Source: Vermamoeba vermiformis
Lineage: Eukaryota; Tubulinea; Echinamoebida
Assembly: GCA_045837725.1 (NCBI GenBank)
Contig: JBEWZL010000127.1
Coordinates: 1-64,000, forward strand
Direction of reading: 5' to 3'
Length of the DNA stretch: 64,000 nt
Shown here: one piece after another, positions 1-13,766 of the stretch
How positions within the stretch are numbered: position 1 is the first letter of the stretch
Layout of the letters: the number at the start of each line of letters is the position of its first letter
Program-made: the position numbers and the translations under genes
Notes under the pieces: model-generated
The model's input: only the letters and a program-made list of their open reading frames with translations
Database searches by the model: none
Told to the model about the DNA's origin: nothing

Positions 1-1149
1 GCTGATGGCAAAGAAGAGACTGCACGAGTGCGCACTGAAGCGCTGATCATGGAAGAGCGCATGATCGAGGCCTTAGGACAACTCGTGCTGATTACTGAAC
101 TGCTATTAGTACGCATCGATGCGATAGGCATGAACGAGTGAGTATAGGCCCTCATTGCTATAGACGCGTGCTGACAGTACCGCAGACAAGTGCCACCAGA
201 TCTGCACGAGCCAGTCAGCTCTGTTATCTTCGCTGCCCCTCGCGTGGACGTCAAAGAGCTCAAGCTGGTACGTACCTGCAGTATATACATAGGGGTGCTA
301 ATTAATGTGCGCAGCTGAGTCGCAATCTGAGCAACAAGTACGGCAAGGAGTACAGCGAGAGTGCCGCGAGCAATCGAGAGCAGCAAGTGAATGCACAGCT
401 CGCGCGGCACCTGGCACTCGATCGACCCAAGCACTCGCAGATATACAAGGTGCGTGCTGATGTGTGCGTGTGTGAGTGGCACTGACCAGACACAGGTGAT
501 GCGTGCTGCGTGTGACACGTATCAGATCGAGTGGAATGACCAGCACTTCACGGAACTCATCGCGCAAGTCGAGGGACCCAGTGCCCTGGTTGAGAGCGAG
601 GACAAGCAGGCACGTGATCAGAGTGCACCACGTGATCAAGAGGACGAGCACAGTGCGGACGAGGACGCGTTGATGGCAGAGTTGAATGCCTATCAGAGCA
701 CGCGCAGTGACACGCGTCAAAGTGCGGTCGACACGAGTGACTTGCCTGACGTGCCCGAGCCTGACTTTGACGAGCCCGAGCACGTGCCTGTCAGCAAGAA
801 ACAGGTCAGTCCACCCACCAGTGGTCCCAGCAGCACGAGTTCGCGACAATCCACGCGCACCACTGCAAACACCGCAGTGACACCTGTCAAACCGAGTCCC
901 GAAGAAGACATTGATCTGTTCGCGTCAAATTTCCCGCAAATTCCGTCGACCAAGACCAGCCCTGGTGCGCGCTCAGTGAGTGGCGCGAACACAGCCAACA
1001 ACACGAATGTGATCGAGGAGGACGAGCACGATCTCGAGGCCAAGCTGCCACGTGTCAAGACGGATCCACGTGACAAGAAGCGCGACTCGGGGGCCGGACT
1101 GAACGACGACGATTTGATGGCCCGATTTCAAGCCCTGAAGAAGAAGTGA
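1..1149 (+). CDS. IST1: IST1-like ESCRT-III regulator, 5' end outside the window
   Basis: Exons 1-137, 186-267, 315-449 and 496-1149 join in one frame. The first three encode the end of the helical IST1 domain: an ARVRTE-type helix, a helix ending LLLVRIDAIG, the IFAAPRVDVKEL segment and LSNKYGKEY, all in the family order. The last exon is a long acidic, Ser/Thr-rich tail ending LMARFQALKKK, a position where IST1 proteins carry MIT-interacting motifs; I infer but cannot prove that role here. IST1 binds ESCRT-III and Vps4 during endosomal sorting and cytokinesis. The gene starts upstream of base 1. The tail is full of CACGTG-type words. Confidence 0.85.
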
Positions 1150-1291
1150 TTGCTGTCCATTTGCGGTGATCGATCGGCAGTGCTGCGTGGCGCCACTTGC
1201 CTTATTTGTACATAACTGTATAAAGTTGATAAAATTCCGGTAGCGTATTTACACGCGTCATCGATCCAACACAACCACATCAAATATAAAT

Positions 1292-3058
1292 ATGGAGCAG
1301 AATGAACGCATGTCTCGGCTAGACGCAGGTATGCAATCGAGTGATAGCGGATGTGGCTAGCTAGCTTAACCCATCTAGGTTGACACGTCAATTTTCATTA
1401 GAAATTTGCGTGTAATGACGCAATACAATTTTTAAAATTTAGGCATGCTATTTTTCACCCTAAGCCACGCACAATTGTAATATTAATTATTTTTTTCAAT
1501 TTCGAAAAAGATTTTTTCACCAAGAATCTGCACTACGCGAGCACCTATTGGGAGGAGCACAGTGAAAACTTCAAAGAAATGGTGCAAAAATTAATGACAG
1601 AAGACACACTGGACAAAGTGGGAGGCAATGCGAGTGTAATGGTGCTGACGTTCAATCAGAAGACGGGCTGGATCGAGCAGCAGTACAACACCGACATCAA
1701 CACCGAGGCCTATTCCAAACTGCGCGCAGAGATCAACAAGGACAAGCTCTATTTGTGGCGCATCATGGAGGCCTATTTCGATGCCCTGCACCGTCAGCGC
1801 GCGACCTTTGTGCAGGTGAGTGGTGGTCGCAATGCCGCAGATCTGAAGAACAGTCCCGAACTGCTCAGCATCAAGCGCGTATTCAGTTCGGACCAGTACG
1901 ACGACTCCAAGCTCGCGCCTTTCGCTGCGCAGTTGTTGCCCGCGCAGTACAGCGTGGAGCAGTGTCGCGCCAATTTCTATCCGCCGCTGCTGCTGCTGTG
2001 GCTGCGCTACTTGGACATTTACGACCGCGCGGTGCAAGGCCTGCCCGTGCAAGTGCTGCTGCATCGCCTGCAACACCCGACTGTGCACAAACCTCCGCCC
2101 AAGGACGAGAAGGAACAGCTCATGCAAGAGCTCGGCAATCAGATCGCGCAGGGTGAGTGCTATTTTTAGCGCCGTGTGTGCCCGTGTATACTGACAGGGT
2201 GACAGCATTCGGCAAGAAAGAGTTCTGGGACAACAGATACGCTGGCCTGTCCCTCGCCTCGCCAGCCTACGAGTGGTACATTGCCTGGCCACACATTCAA
2301 CAGTTGCTCGTGCAGCACGTGCCGCTCTTCAGTGCCACGCACCAGGGCTCCACTCCACTGCGCGTCATGGATCTCGGATGTGGCAACAGCACTCTCGCGT
2401 AAGTACCTAATTAGGCTATGCATTGATCAATATCTCCTTCTCATCTCCGCCGTTCAGTGAACAGCTGTGGCAGGAGTACGGCACGACAGCACCGCTCAGC
2501 GAGGTATACGCCATAGACTTCTGCGACCGCGTCATTCAACTCATGCGCGCACGTCAATCAGCGCAGTCACGTGATCACGTGCACTATCTCATCGCGGAAG
2601 CACGTGATCTCACAAAGTTCTACGTGCCGGAACAATTCGTCGCGCCACCGAGTGGTGACAGCATGGAGGCGAAGATGGAGGCCCTCAAACTGAGCAAGAA
2701 TGTCGCGCGCACTGAGCACGTGATCGGAGATTTGAGTGGAACACTTCACTTGGCGATCGACAAAGGCACCCTGGACTGCATCATTTGCAGCCCTGAAGGC
2801 ATTGCAAGTATTGAGCGCTATTTTAAGGAGGTGTCGCGTCTGCTCGTCCCTGGCGGCTACTTTGTGCTCATCTCGTGCGCCATCAACAAGGAACGCACCT
2901 CATTGGTCGACGCACCCAAAAAGTACAACTGGCAAGTGCAGCACGTGATCGAGCAGACTGTCGTGCAGCAGCCTGATCCCATCGCCGCTGTGGACCCGAG
3001 TGCGAGTCAGAAGCCTGTGGAGAAGACTATCTTCACCATCATTGTAAAGAAGTTGTAA
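1292..3058 (+). CDS. METTL13/EEF1AKMT-like SAM methyltransferase with an unrecognised N-terminal domain
   Basis: Exons 1292-1328, 1511-2152, 2206-2398 and 2458-3058 give 490 residues. The C-terminal half is a Rossmann methyltransferase: FGKKEFWDNRYA entry helix, YEWYIAW, motif I VMDLGCGNSTLA, acidic motif II at YAIDF, and the DKGTLDCI signature shared by METTL13, EEF1AKMT4 and CSKMT. Those relatives methylate lysines of eEF1A or citrate synthase; the substrate here is unknown. Residues from about 15 to 225 form a helical domain I do not recognise (WEEHSENF, LYLWRIMEAYFDAL, LLLLWLRYLDIYDRAV). The first intron, 182 bases, is long for this window. An AATAAA overlaps the stop codon. Confidence 0.8.
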
Positions 3059-3062
3059 TAAA
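3057..3062 (+). terminator. Poly(A) hexamer overlapping a stop codon
   Basis: The hexamer AATAAA begins at the second base of the methyltransferase stop codon (3056-3058), followed by a T-rich stretch. It implies a 3' untranslated region of about 20-30 bases. Confidence 0.5.
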
Positions 3063-3163
3063 GTATTTATTGGTCTTTGCACGTCGATTGGGAGTTCTGA
3101 TCTCAGCCAAAAACACTTGTCAGCAGTAGCTGTTAGAATCATCTTTTAACACGAACAAACACA

Positions 3164-3858
3164 ATGGTAAGTAGTTCATAACAATAGTATGAACGAAGCA
3201 CTGACAGACTGATAAAGGACGACGATCCTGAATTGGAAGCCATCCGTCAAAAGCGATTGGCAGAACTTCAAGCAAAGATGGTGCGTGTAATGAATACTAC
3301 GTAATAATCAATATCTAATGGACAATAGGGAGGTCAAGGACCGAATCCCCAACAAATGAAACAAGCTGAAGCTCAAAGGTAAAATAAAAAATAATTACTA
3401 ATAATTATTCAGCGCTATGCACGGCAGTACTCAATGTATATTATAATTGATATTGTATTAATATGAATTTTAAATTCAAGACAAGCCGGAGAAGAACGAC
3501 GACAGATGATCCTGTCGCAACTCTTGACTGGCGCTGCACGAGAGCGATGTATGTAGTGTCTGCTTGCTGGATCCAAATAACTCATTGCAATACTCATACC
3601 ATCGCTAGTGAGTCGCGTCGCACTTGTCAAGCCCGAGAAAGCACGCGGTGTCGAAGATCTGATCATCTCCGCAGCACAGCGCGGTCAAGTGAACACTGTG
3701 GATGAGCCACAACTGATCAGTCTGCTCGAACAGATCAAAGACAAGGAGCAGAAGGAGCAGACAAAGGTCACGGTACGTACCTCGCAGGCATCACTAGCAG
3801 CACTGACCATCGAGTGCAGATCCAGCGCAAGAAGATCTGGGACGATGACGACGATTAA
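3164..3858 (+). CDS. PDCD5: PDCD5 (TFAR19) DNA-binding-family protein
   Basis: Six small exons (3164-3166, 3218-3280, 3329-3378, 3481-3548, 3609-3772, 3820-3858) encode 128 residues, the usual family length. The first exon is only the ATG codon. Diagnostic segments are ELEAIRQKRLAELQ at the N-terminus, a Gln-rich linker, a conserved three-helix core (RRQMILSQLLTGAARERL, then VALVKPEKARGVEDLII) and the acidic end KIWDDDDD. PDCD5 is a conserved helical protein linked to apoptosis and to TRiC/tubulin folding in other eukaryotes. Confidence 0.95.
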
Positions 3859-4045
3859 TACTACGAGCTGTAATTATAAGAGTACAGTGCTCGCAGTGAT
3901 GTGCATAGTGCGATAAACGGGTTATATTACCACCTGATAAACGATTATTCCGCAAATATGATCTATTTTTAGACTATGTACATGCGATTCCAAAAATGGT
4001 ATGGTACAACTATAAACAAAATTGGCAGCAATCACGTGATCGCGA

Positions 4046-7000
4046 CTACTGCGTGTAATTGACAGGTGTCGCAGTGCCACTGTTGTTCGCAGATTCAGCG
4101 GCAGATTTGGCTTTGAGTGTCATCTTGCGCAGACACTTGGGACAGTTGCCACTGACCAGCGCAAAGCAGTGTCGATGATAGACGGACTTGCACTTGACGC
4201 ACAGCGCGATCTTGTCCAGCTGAAAGGGGAACAGCACTTCTTTGCGGTTGTTGCAAATGTCGCAAATGTGTCCCTGACCACGACACAGCGGACATTGCCG
4301 CGTCACGTGCACGATGAATTGTTCCATCAACTTGTACATAAATGGCAACAACACGCCTGTGCGCACCTCCATCAAGTCTTTCAGTGAATACACGTGCAGC
4401 TGTTGCAACAAGTGCAAGCGAGACTGTGGCTCCGTTAGTTGATTGCCTTATTTGGTAATTGTTTGCATACCTGCAAAGATATGACGACAGGAGCGCAGTG
4501 TTTGCAGCGCAGCACGTACTCGGAGAGGGGGATCATTTGTCGCCGCAATTTCTGATGCATCAATGGTGAGTCACGCGCGTCAGAACAGCACAGTGCTCGG
4601 TACTTACGCGCAGCTGATTGAGTGCGGTGACCCAGTCGTAGAGCTGTGGATTGTTGACACCGACATTGATGATGGGGTCGTCAAAGTGCGAGTCAATGTG
4701 TCGCTTGGCTGCAGTGCACACCGAGTACTCCCTGAAGTCCCAGTGATGCACCACGCGTGCGGGGATGATGGCGCGCTTCTTGCTGTGACACTCGCTGCAG
4801 TAGTAGCCGCCCGTGTAGTGACAGTAGCGCACTGTCTTGAAGAAGCCGCTGGACAGCTGACGTCCGCAGCCAGCACAGCGCGATGCAGTGGTGAGCGGTG
4901 CTTTGACAGGCTGATCGAGTATGAAGGACTGGTCGTCAATGTTGATGAACATGGGCATCGAGTTGTAGTCGCGCTCGCTGAGCTGACGAGTGATCACGCG
5001 CTCATCGAACAGCTCTTTCTCGTCATCGGCTGCTGTCTTGTGCACCACATCGTGACTGTCGTCCTCTGCTATGAATAAAAAGCCTATTTTGGGCTGATAA
5101 TCATCTATCACACGCGATTGCAAGATGTAGCCCAGATTGGACTTGACATCACGTGCTGGCTCTTTCTCTGGACTGGCAAGTGGCACGGGATATGTCAACA
5201 TGCGCGTCAGTTCCGCGCTCGGATTGATGATCTGCGCTGTCAGCTCATCGTCCACTGACTCGGAAATTTCCGTCGTGTCGTCAGGAGATTGTTCGAGCTG
5301 CGAATTCGCTGCTAGCGGCGTGTCAGTCGATGGCAAAGTGCCACTCACACTGGTGTTCAGCTCATCACGTGACTCATCGTGCCAGTGACGATCTCCCAGG
5401 GCTTGTTCTACTTGTTGCAGCAGCTGATCGTGCTCGCGCATCATTGAGTCTATATTTAGCAACATGTCACCTGCTGTGCTGTCCGTGTCACCCACTGATG
5501 ACGCGGCATCGCTGTGCATGTCATCAGTCACGTGATCAATGACTTCAGGCACGTGATTGCTGTCAGTGATTTGGGACTCGTTGTTCACTGAATTTTCTTG
5601 TCGGTCATCGTGTGTCACGTGCTCGTTATTACCATTCGGTTCATCACGTGATGTTTGATCTCGGGTCGGAGATTGTGCAAGATCACGTGATCGTCGCGCA
5701 TGCCGCTCTTCAACGACATGTCCGTTCGGTGAATCAGTGTCGAGTGCCACCACGCGCTTGACTGGTCTGCGTCGCTTGCCAGCACGCTTGTCCTGTCCGA
5801 ACAAGTTCACTTCTACCAGGGCCTCGTCTCGCACGCGCTGATAATAGTCCTCGAGGTCGAGGCGCTGCTGTTCGAGACGCAGCTTGAAGGTCAGTGGCTT
5901 CACTGCGCGCAACAGCACCAGCAATATCTCCGCTGCTCGAGATTGCGTCACGAGCGCATTCAGTGAAAAGAACTGGCTCATCTGTTCGTGCGGTGTGTCA
6001 ATCAGGGCGCGGAACAATTCATCCAACAATTGCTGATTGGCTGCTTCAAACAGCGCAGCGCGAAAATAGCCTAATTTGGAGCGAATAGTGACAGGTCCGA
6101 TGGTGTCACCTGTCACTTCTGTCACGTGCTCGGGATCATCGGAGAAATTGACCGCTTCAATGAGAGCACGCACGCGCGCGATGAATTCGCGTCCACGTGA
6201 CCAGTGCAGTTCGAGCAGTGCCACCCAGTCCCACAACTGACTCGCGGCACCTGTCAGTCCTTGACGCGCGATCACTTCGAGCTGTTGGAGCAGGGACACA
6301 CCGCGCTGCGTGTAGATGGGCAGCGGATTGACGGCGTGTTCCTCGAGCAGGGCTGCAATTTCCTTATATAGTTCGTAGAGCAGTTCGCGATCACGACTGC
6401 TGATGCTGCTGTCACTCGTCAACAGCGCGGGCACGTGACTGAACTCCACGCTGGACTGCGCGGCATCCTCGACGGGAGATTGCGCGTAGATTTCTTTGGG
6501 AGAATCGAGTTGTTCCGAGCTCGGTGCGGACTCTCGACCAGGGCTCGGAACTTCTTCCTCGTCTGGCAAGATGACAGGTGGTCGTGTGGGACTGTTTGAC
6601 AGGTGTCAGTGCCCTCCGCAGAACTATATACATCGTGTCCCTATGAGACCAGTACGTACATCATGGGCTGCGCGAGCCAGTACTTCTCTTGATTCAGCTG
6701 CGGATCTTTGAGTTTGAGACTGAAGTTGACGGGGCTAATGCTCTCCAACAGCGATATGAACAGATTGCGCTCATCTTCATTGCGCAATAGTGCATAGTCT
6801 TGATAATGCGACTCGGTCAGTTCTGGATGCCACACCAAGGACTGGATGTACTCGGCCAAACAGTTGTTGTTCAGCGCGTACCGTACAAATATACGCGCAC
6901 GACCCTCTGCAGACTGACCGACAGTTCTGCACAGCACAAGTCACTATTAATAGGTGCACAGAGAGAGTGGTTCGTTACGTACTTGATTTCATCGATTAAC

Positions 7001-7481
7001 TGCGCGACATGAGGGCCAGGCAGACACTCTTCAAGATGCGACAAGTAGTCCCACACTGTCTTGCGCGAGAACAGTCCCTCTAATAGGCTCATATGTCAGT
7101 CGAGTTCTCGCGTTGTTGCATTAAATTCAAATAAATCGATAGTTAATTTACATCAATATTCACAATAAGAGTGAGCTGTTCCTACACGAGTATATTGATC
7201 GGCCATCACAATTGTGATATATTAATAATATAATAAAAATTTCAGCTGACCTTTCAAGCCGTGCGAGAGAATTTTCTCGATCGCGAAGCAGAGACGATTG
7301 ACATTAGCGTCAGCCGTAAAGGGTGCATTGATGCGTCGTGTCTTGTAGTAATTGACCCATTCAAATATGTCGTGCAAGGCCTGACGGAGCTCATCTAATA
7401 GCCCCTTGGCAATAACTAGCAGGAGTTAATTATGAATGTGTGCTAGCAGCAGTGGATCTACGCACCTCGTTGTTGAGACAT
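4046..7481 (-). CDS. Tandem RUN-domain protein with C-terminal Rubicon-homology zinc domain (PLEKHM1/Rubicon class)
   Basis: Exons 7481-7466, 7415-7251, 7079-6983, 6926-6660, 6591-4608, 4551-4471 and 4423-4046 give 995 residues with consistent phases. Residues ~10-180 are a RUN domain (LLDELRQALHDI, FSRKTVWDYL, ARIFVRYALNNNCLAEY). Residues ~230-430 look like a second RUN domain (LWDWVALLEL, GYFRAALFEAANQQLLDEL, PLTFKLRLEQQ). A low-complexity acidic linker follows. The end is a Rubicon-homology domain with paired CxxC/H motifs (CAGCG, YYCSEC, CPLCRGQGHICDIC, CVKCKSVYHRHC, CPKC). In animals this domain binds Rab7 and directs late endosome or autophagosome maturation. That role is inferred here. 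Confidence 0.85.
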
Positions 7482-7596
7482 AGCTCCCTCGCTGGTGAGG
7501 AATCAGAGAGCAATATAGAGCTCTCTCGTGGTCTCACTCGCGTGTTCAATAAATGCACTCAGATCTGTTCGCTGTTATTTTTTACACACCCCAGCC

Positions 7597-7962
7597 ATGG
7601 CAACACAAATGATCAGGCACGGCTTTGCAGAGGCCGTAGTTATCTCCAAGAAGATGACCAAGACCGTCATGGTCAATGTCGATCGTGTCGTCAAGCACAA
7701 GAAGTACGGCGTCACGCGCAACATGACTTCCACGCTGATGGTGCACGATGAGCTGAATGAAGCAGTGCCTGGCGATAAAGTGCTTATTAGACAGACGATG
7801 CCCATTAGCAAGAACAAGCATTTCATAATTCACGATATTATCAGCAAATACAAACCAGCAGAATTTTTGCGACTGAATCCAGAGTTGAAACCAAAGGGCT
7901 ATGAACAAGCAAAACAAAGCACCAATATTAATAAGAAAAAACAAACTAAGACCAAGAAGTAA
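7597..7962 (+). CDS. MRPS17: Mitochondrial small-subunit ribosomal protein uS17
   Basis: A single-exon gene of 121 residues starting in a good context (CCATGG). It carries the S17 OB-fold signature: KTVMVNVDR, HKKYGVTRNMT, VHDELNEAVPGDKVLI and RQTMPISKNKHF, then a lysine-rich tail. S17 binds 16S-like rRNA early in small-subunit assembly. The VDRVVKHKKYG and TMPISKNKHF wording is of the organellar/bacterial form rather than cytosolic S11. No cleavable presequence is obvious. An AATAAA lies about 20 bases after the stop. Confidence 0.85.
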   Translation: MATQMIRHGFAEAVVISKKMTKTVMVNVDRVVKHKKYGVTRNMTSTLMVHDELNEAVPGDKVLIRQTMPISKNKHFIIHDIISKYKPAEFLRLNPELKPKGYEQAKQSTNINKKKQTKTKK

Positions 7963-8086
7963 TAATGTCAATATTTATAATAAACTCAACACTCATGTAA
8001 TTATCCAAATAATTTAACAAATGTTTTTATTTAGATGCAGCTAGATAATCGACAAATATACATTATTGCAACATATAATACAGCCA

Positions 8087-9242
8087 CTATTTTTTAAAAG
8101 GATTATTGAATACATTTTGGAACTCAAACCCACACGAAGTCAAGATTTGGGCCGTGGCTTGCTTCGTGTCTGTCGTGGGCAGTGCGAAGTCAAACCAGTG
8201 CGTGAGAGGCACTGAGTGCGCAGAGGGTTCATATTTAACTTTAATAGGGCTCTCATGCAGCTCTTGCAGTCGTGCATTCAGCGTGGCCAAGTGCTGCTGA
8301 TCCAACTCGCGGAACTGAGCCCGGATGTGCTGCGCGAGAGTGAGTACGACAAGTGGATAGAAGCAGTAGTATGTACCTGCATAGGGCTCTCACTATCAGC
8401 ATTGCGTTCAGCCAAGCGTTCGAGTTGTCGGATCGGATCTGAGTGACACATGAGCAGTGTCGGGGACCAGTGCTGTACACGGTGAGTACGATGAGCTAAG
8501 TGTCTGGTATATACGTATATATATATACACCTACCTGCAGTAGTTCGAGGGCGAGAGATTGGGCCCAATCATGACCGTGCAGCACTGGACTCAGCGGGGA
8601 ACGGTGTACGAAGAGCACATCTGACTTGTACTGCTCGGGTGCGCGCTGTGGGCCTGCGTCAGTACACTAGTGCACATATTGTACATCTCGTACATACCTG
8701 ATATTGCACTTGGTGCGTATCTAAGGCACGCACAAAGTCACTGAGCCATGCAAGAGATGTGGCTGCGGTGAGTGGTGAGAACAGCGCAGAGTGTGGGGTG
8801 GTATATATAGATGATATAGAAGATGTAGAGGTAGCGTCTGATGAGGACATGCGCGCGCAGTGATCGAGATAAGTCTGAACATGAACTTTAAAGCCCATCT
8901 GACAGATCCACCGATCAGTAATGCAGATAGATACGGCAGTAATTTTAATATATAATATATGCTTACCTTATTCAATCGCCACAGCACTCCTTGCTTGCCA
9001 GTGCCCGGCAGTCCCTCTAAAAATATGAAGTGCAATTGCCCTCTCGCACGATTGAACTTCCGCTTGTTCACCACTGTCGCTGATTGGCTGAAGAAGTTGT
9101 GCAGTGACGGTGTGGCTGCAGTGCGCGCAGTAGTGTGCGTGCTCGTGCTCGCATCTGTCACTTCACTCTCGCGCAGTCGCGTGGTGTAGCGGCGCTGAAT
9201 GCTAAGCGGGCGTACTACAGTGCGCGCTAGTGCGGTGTACAT
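8087..9242 (-). CDS. P-loop kinase resembling deoxynucleoside kinases, probably mitochondrial
   Basis: Exons 9242-8967, 8898-8698, 8645-8535, 8472-8377 and 8329-8087 give 308 residues with consistent phases. The N-terminus is basic and hydroxylated (ALARTVVRPLSIQRRYTTRL), like a mitochondrial presequence. A Walker A loop follows (FLEGLPGTGKQG), then VQTYLDHCAR, a DRS-like strand (VLFVHRSPLSPV), a strand ending LMCHSDP with an arginine-rich lid-like helix (ERLAERNADSESP), and a helix rich in E/H/L. This order matches thymidine/deoxynucleoside kinases, which supply dNTPs for mtDNA. The family signatures are degenerate, so another small-molecule kinase is possible. It is divergent from cpn60, with 209 bases between the starts. 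Confidence 0.5.
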
Positions 9243-9451
9243 GAGTGCTGCGATACTGTCCTGCACTGCCACCTCTCGCCCCCTCCTCACCCGCACTCTC
9301 TACCAGGGCTGCCACGTCACTGCCGCATTTTTCCAGCGCAGCAGTGAGCTCACCAGTCAGTTGTTGCATTTGTTGCGTGTAGTAACAACATATCTACTGC
9401 TACTACTTGCTATCAACAGTCTCGTACTACTGCACTAACCATTATCGCGAT

Positions 9452-11484
<2,033 letters not shown>

Positions 11485-11677
11485 GCACTGGTCGATGAGC
11501 ACTCTAGATCCGCCACCTAATCGCTGATGTACATCACTCACTGTTTAAAATCAATTTTGTAATAAAAACTCGAATATAATAAAAACCTTTAAAAATGACC
11601 TGCAGCCCTTTTGTGCCGTGCATTTACTTGCTGCGAGTACAATGGAAGTGACACTAGTGCGTATATATTACATGAGT

Positions 11678-12537
11678 TCACGTGCGCAGCCAAGGATTAG
11701 CTCGCTCCACCGCGCTGTGATACGAAGTGAGCAGTTGTTGTCGCACGTACGACACATCTTCTGCATCGAGAGCACTGCGCGCAATCAGAAACAGGGGCAC
11801 TAGTAGCGCTAATAATAGCCGATCAATGGTCATGCTTGGTACTGTCCACAGCACGAGCACTGAGGCGAGCAGATGTGGGTGACGCATATGAGTGTAGAGG
11901 CGTCGAGTGGCATCAGTCTTGTCCTCGAGGGGCGTAGTCTTCGTATTGAGTATATAGTGATAATAGAGATGCTTCACGCCACTCATTTCAAAGTGGTCAA
12001 AGAAGAAGGTTTGTACGACGAGCAACATCCAGCCAAACAGATGTGTCCAGTGCAATATTGTTGCCACCGAACTGCGTGGTTTGGCCCATAGTGTCCATAA
12101 TGTCGTTGGTGTCCACAGCAGCATGACGATCTGGTCAGATATTCATTAGATACTAAGCCCGCCAAAACTAAACAATAAACACGCGCAGTACCTCGATGAG
12201 AATGAGTGCGCATATGACGCGAATAGGCTGCTTGAAGAGCGCGGTGGAGAGTTGTTCTGTTTGGGTGGTTGCTCGATCGAACAGCGCCACGGCTACACGT
12301 AATAGCAGCAGATCGAGTGCGAGTGGCGCAATAAACTGCGAGACCATCGTGCTTATACTAACAGTGCCTAGTGTAGCGGTGGTAATTTGACGCGCAAGTA
12401 ACTGCCATCCACTGCTGCAGGGGCACGGTGAGGCTGTTGAGTTGTGGCTCGCTTGTCAGCCACCGAGCACAGTGCGCAGCTGTTAATAGCAAGGCTGCAT
12501 ATAGAGGCAGTGCGTATAATACGAATAACAGCCGCAT
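11678..12537 (-). CDS. NRM: Nurim-like inner nuclear membrane protein
   Basis: Exons 12537-12392, 12357-12192 and 12130-11678 give 254 residues, close to animal nurim (about 260). It is almost wholly hydrophobic, with five or six membrane spans. Conserved nurim/ICMT-fold features are APLALDLLLLRVAVALFD, the span around HLFGWMLLVVQTF, DHFEMSGVKHLYYHY, RLYTHMRHPHLLASVLVLW and TIDRLLLALLVPLFLI. The HMRHP element is the motif shared with isoprenylcysteine methyltransferases. The first intron is only about 34 bases, so that join is the least certain. The gene is convergent with cpn60. Confidence 0.8.
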
Positions 12538-12681
12538 TGATGGTGTTCAGCTGCACGAGCAATAAAATAAAGAATGAAGTCCACGAGCGCAGTCTTCGTG
12601 ACGTGTTCGAGTGAACAACACTGATCAGTTCAATTGACTGAGCTATAGTTATTATATTGCATATTAGTTGAAACCAGCACA

Positions 12682-13666
12682 ATGAGTTGGGGTGAGTATG
12701 GCAGATCTGTTTTCAGCAGTTAATTAATTCTCAACATTATATTATTCAAATATAATGTTATTTCTACCATAAATTATTATTCATTAATGCACCACAATAA
12801 ATTGTTATTTTTAAATTGTTGTTAATTTGTTGCGACGTGATCCGATCTAATTAACAAATTCGCAGAGGACGCTGATTTTGATGACTTCAAGCCCGCTAAG
12901 GATACACCTATCGTAGCCAATCAATGGGACGATGAAGACAAACCAGATCTGAATATTGAGAAAGAGTCTTGGGAAGATGAAGACAAGCCAGATCCAACAC
13001 CCAACCCCACACCCAAACCCAATCCTCCAGCCAAGAAGAAGAAGTCACAAATGCGCAAAGACCAATTAAAAGCAGCTGAAGACGACAAAGTGGTGCCGCT
13101 CTCGAACGAAGAGAAGCTGCGTCGTCGCGAGATGGAGGAGAAAGCAGATTTCGAACACACCAAGTCACTGCTGGGCTTGGAGGGCGAAGAGGAGAACGGC
13201 AAGAAGGGTCGCACTGACTTGGAGCTCTCTGACCTCTCCGTCGTGGTGCCTGTCAAAGCTGAGCCTGTGGCAGTCGATCTGTCCTCGCTGAGTCTGAAGA
13301 GCAGCGCTGGATCTGAAAAAGAATTCGATCAAATTGCGCAACAAGTCGCTGGCAAGTTGACGGGATTCAGCAACAACACGCACTATCCTTATTTGGTCAA
13401 AGCACTGCTCAAACAGCTCACGCACGCGATGGATGCAGAAGAAGTGCGCGAAGTGGGCAAGAGCGTCGATTTGATCTACAACGAGAAGGTCAAGCAGCGC
13501 AAGGGTGGCAAGGTTACTAAAAAAGGTAATGTCGATCGATTAGGTGCACCGGCAAGCGATACTAACACGTGTGACAGCAACGACTGCAAAGAAAGCAGTT
13601 AATTTGGGCCGCGAGTCCCTGGCGAATGACGAAGAAGTGTTTGACGAGGCCAGTGACTTTATGTAA
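12682..13666 (+). CDS. EIF3J: Translation initiation factor eIF3 subunit j
   Basis: Exons 12682-12691, 12866-13525 and 13578-13666 encode 252 residues. Family marks are the N-terminal MSWED-ADFDDF acidic motif, a repeated NQWDDEDKPD/SWEDEDKPD segment, a basic KKKKSQMRK stretch, a helical core (AQQVAGKLTGF, YLVKALLKQLTHAM) and the C-terminal end FDEASDFM, which matches the conserved DDFM terminus. eIF3j (yeast Hcr1) sits in the mRNA channel and mRNA entry site of the 40S subunit and also aids ribosome recycling. The gene is convergent with SET1, with 100 bases between stops. Confidence 0.93.
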
Positions 13667-13766
13667 CGCGTTAGAGCATATAAATCTGTTTCAATAATAC
13701 CTGTATCTGTGCGCTAATTACCGGCCATTTTATTCGGAGAATATGTACAAATAAGGCAATGCCTCG

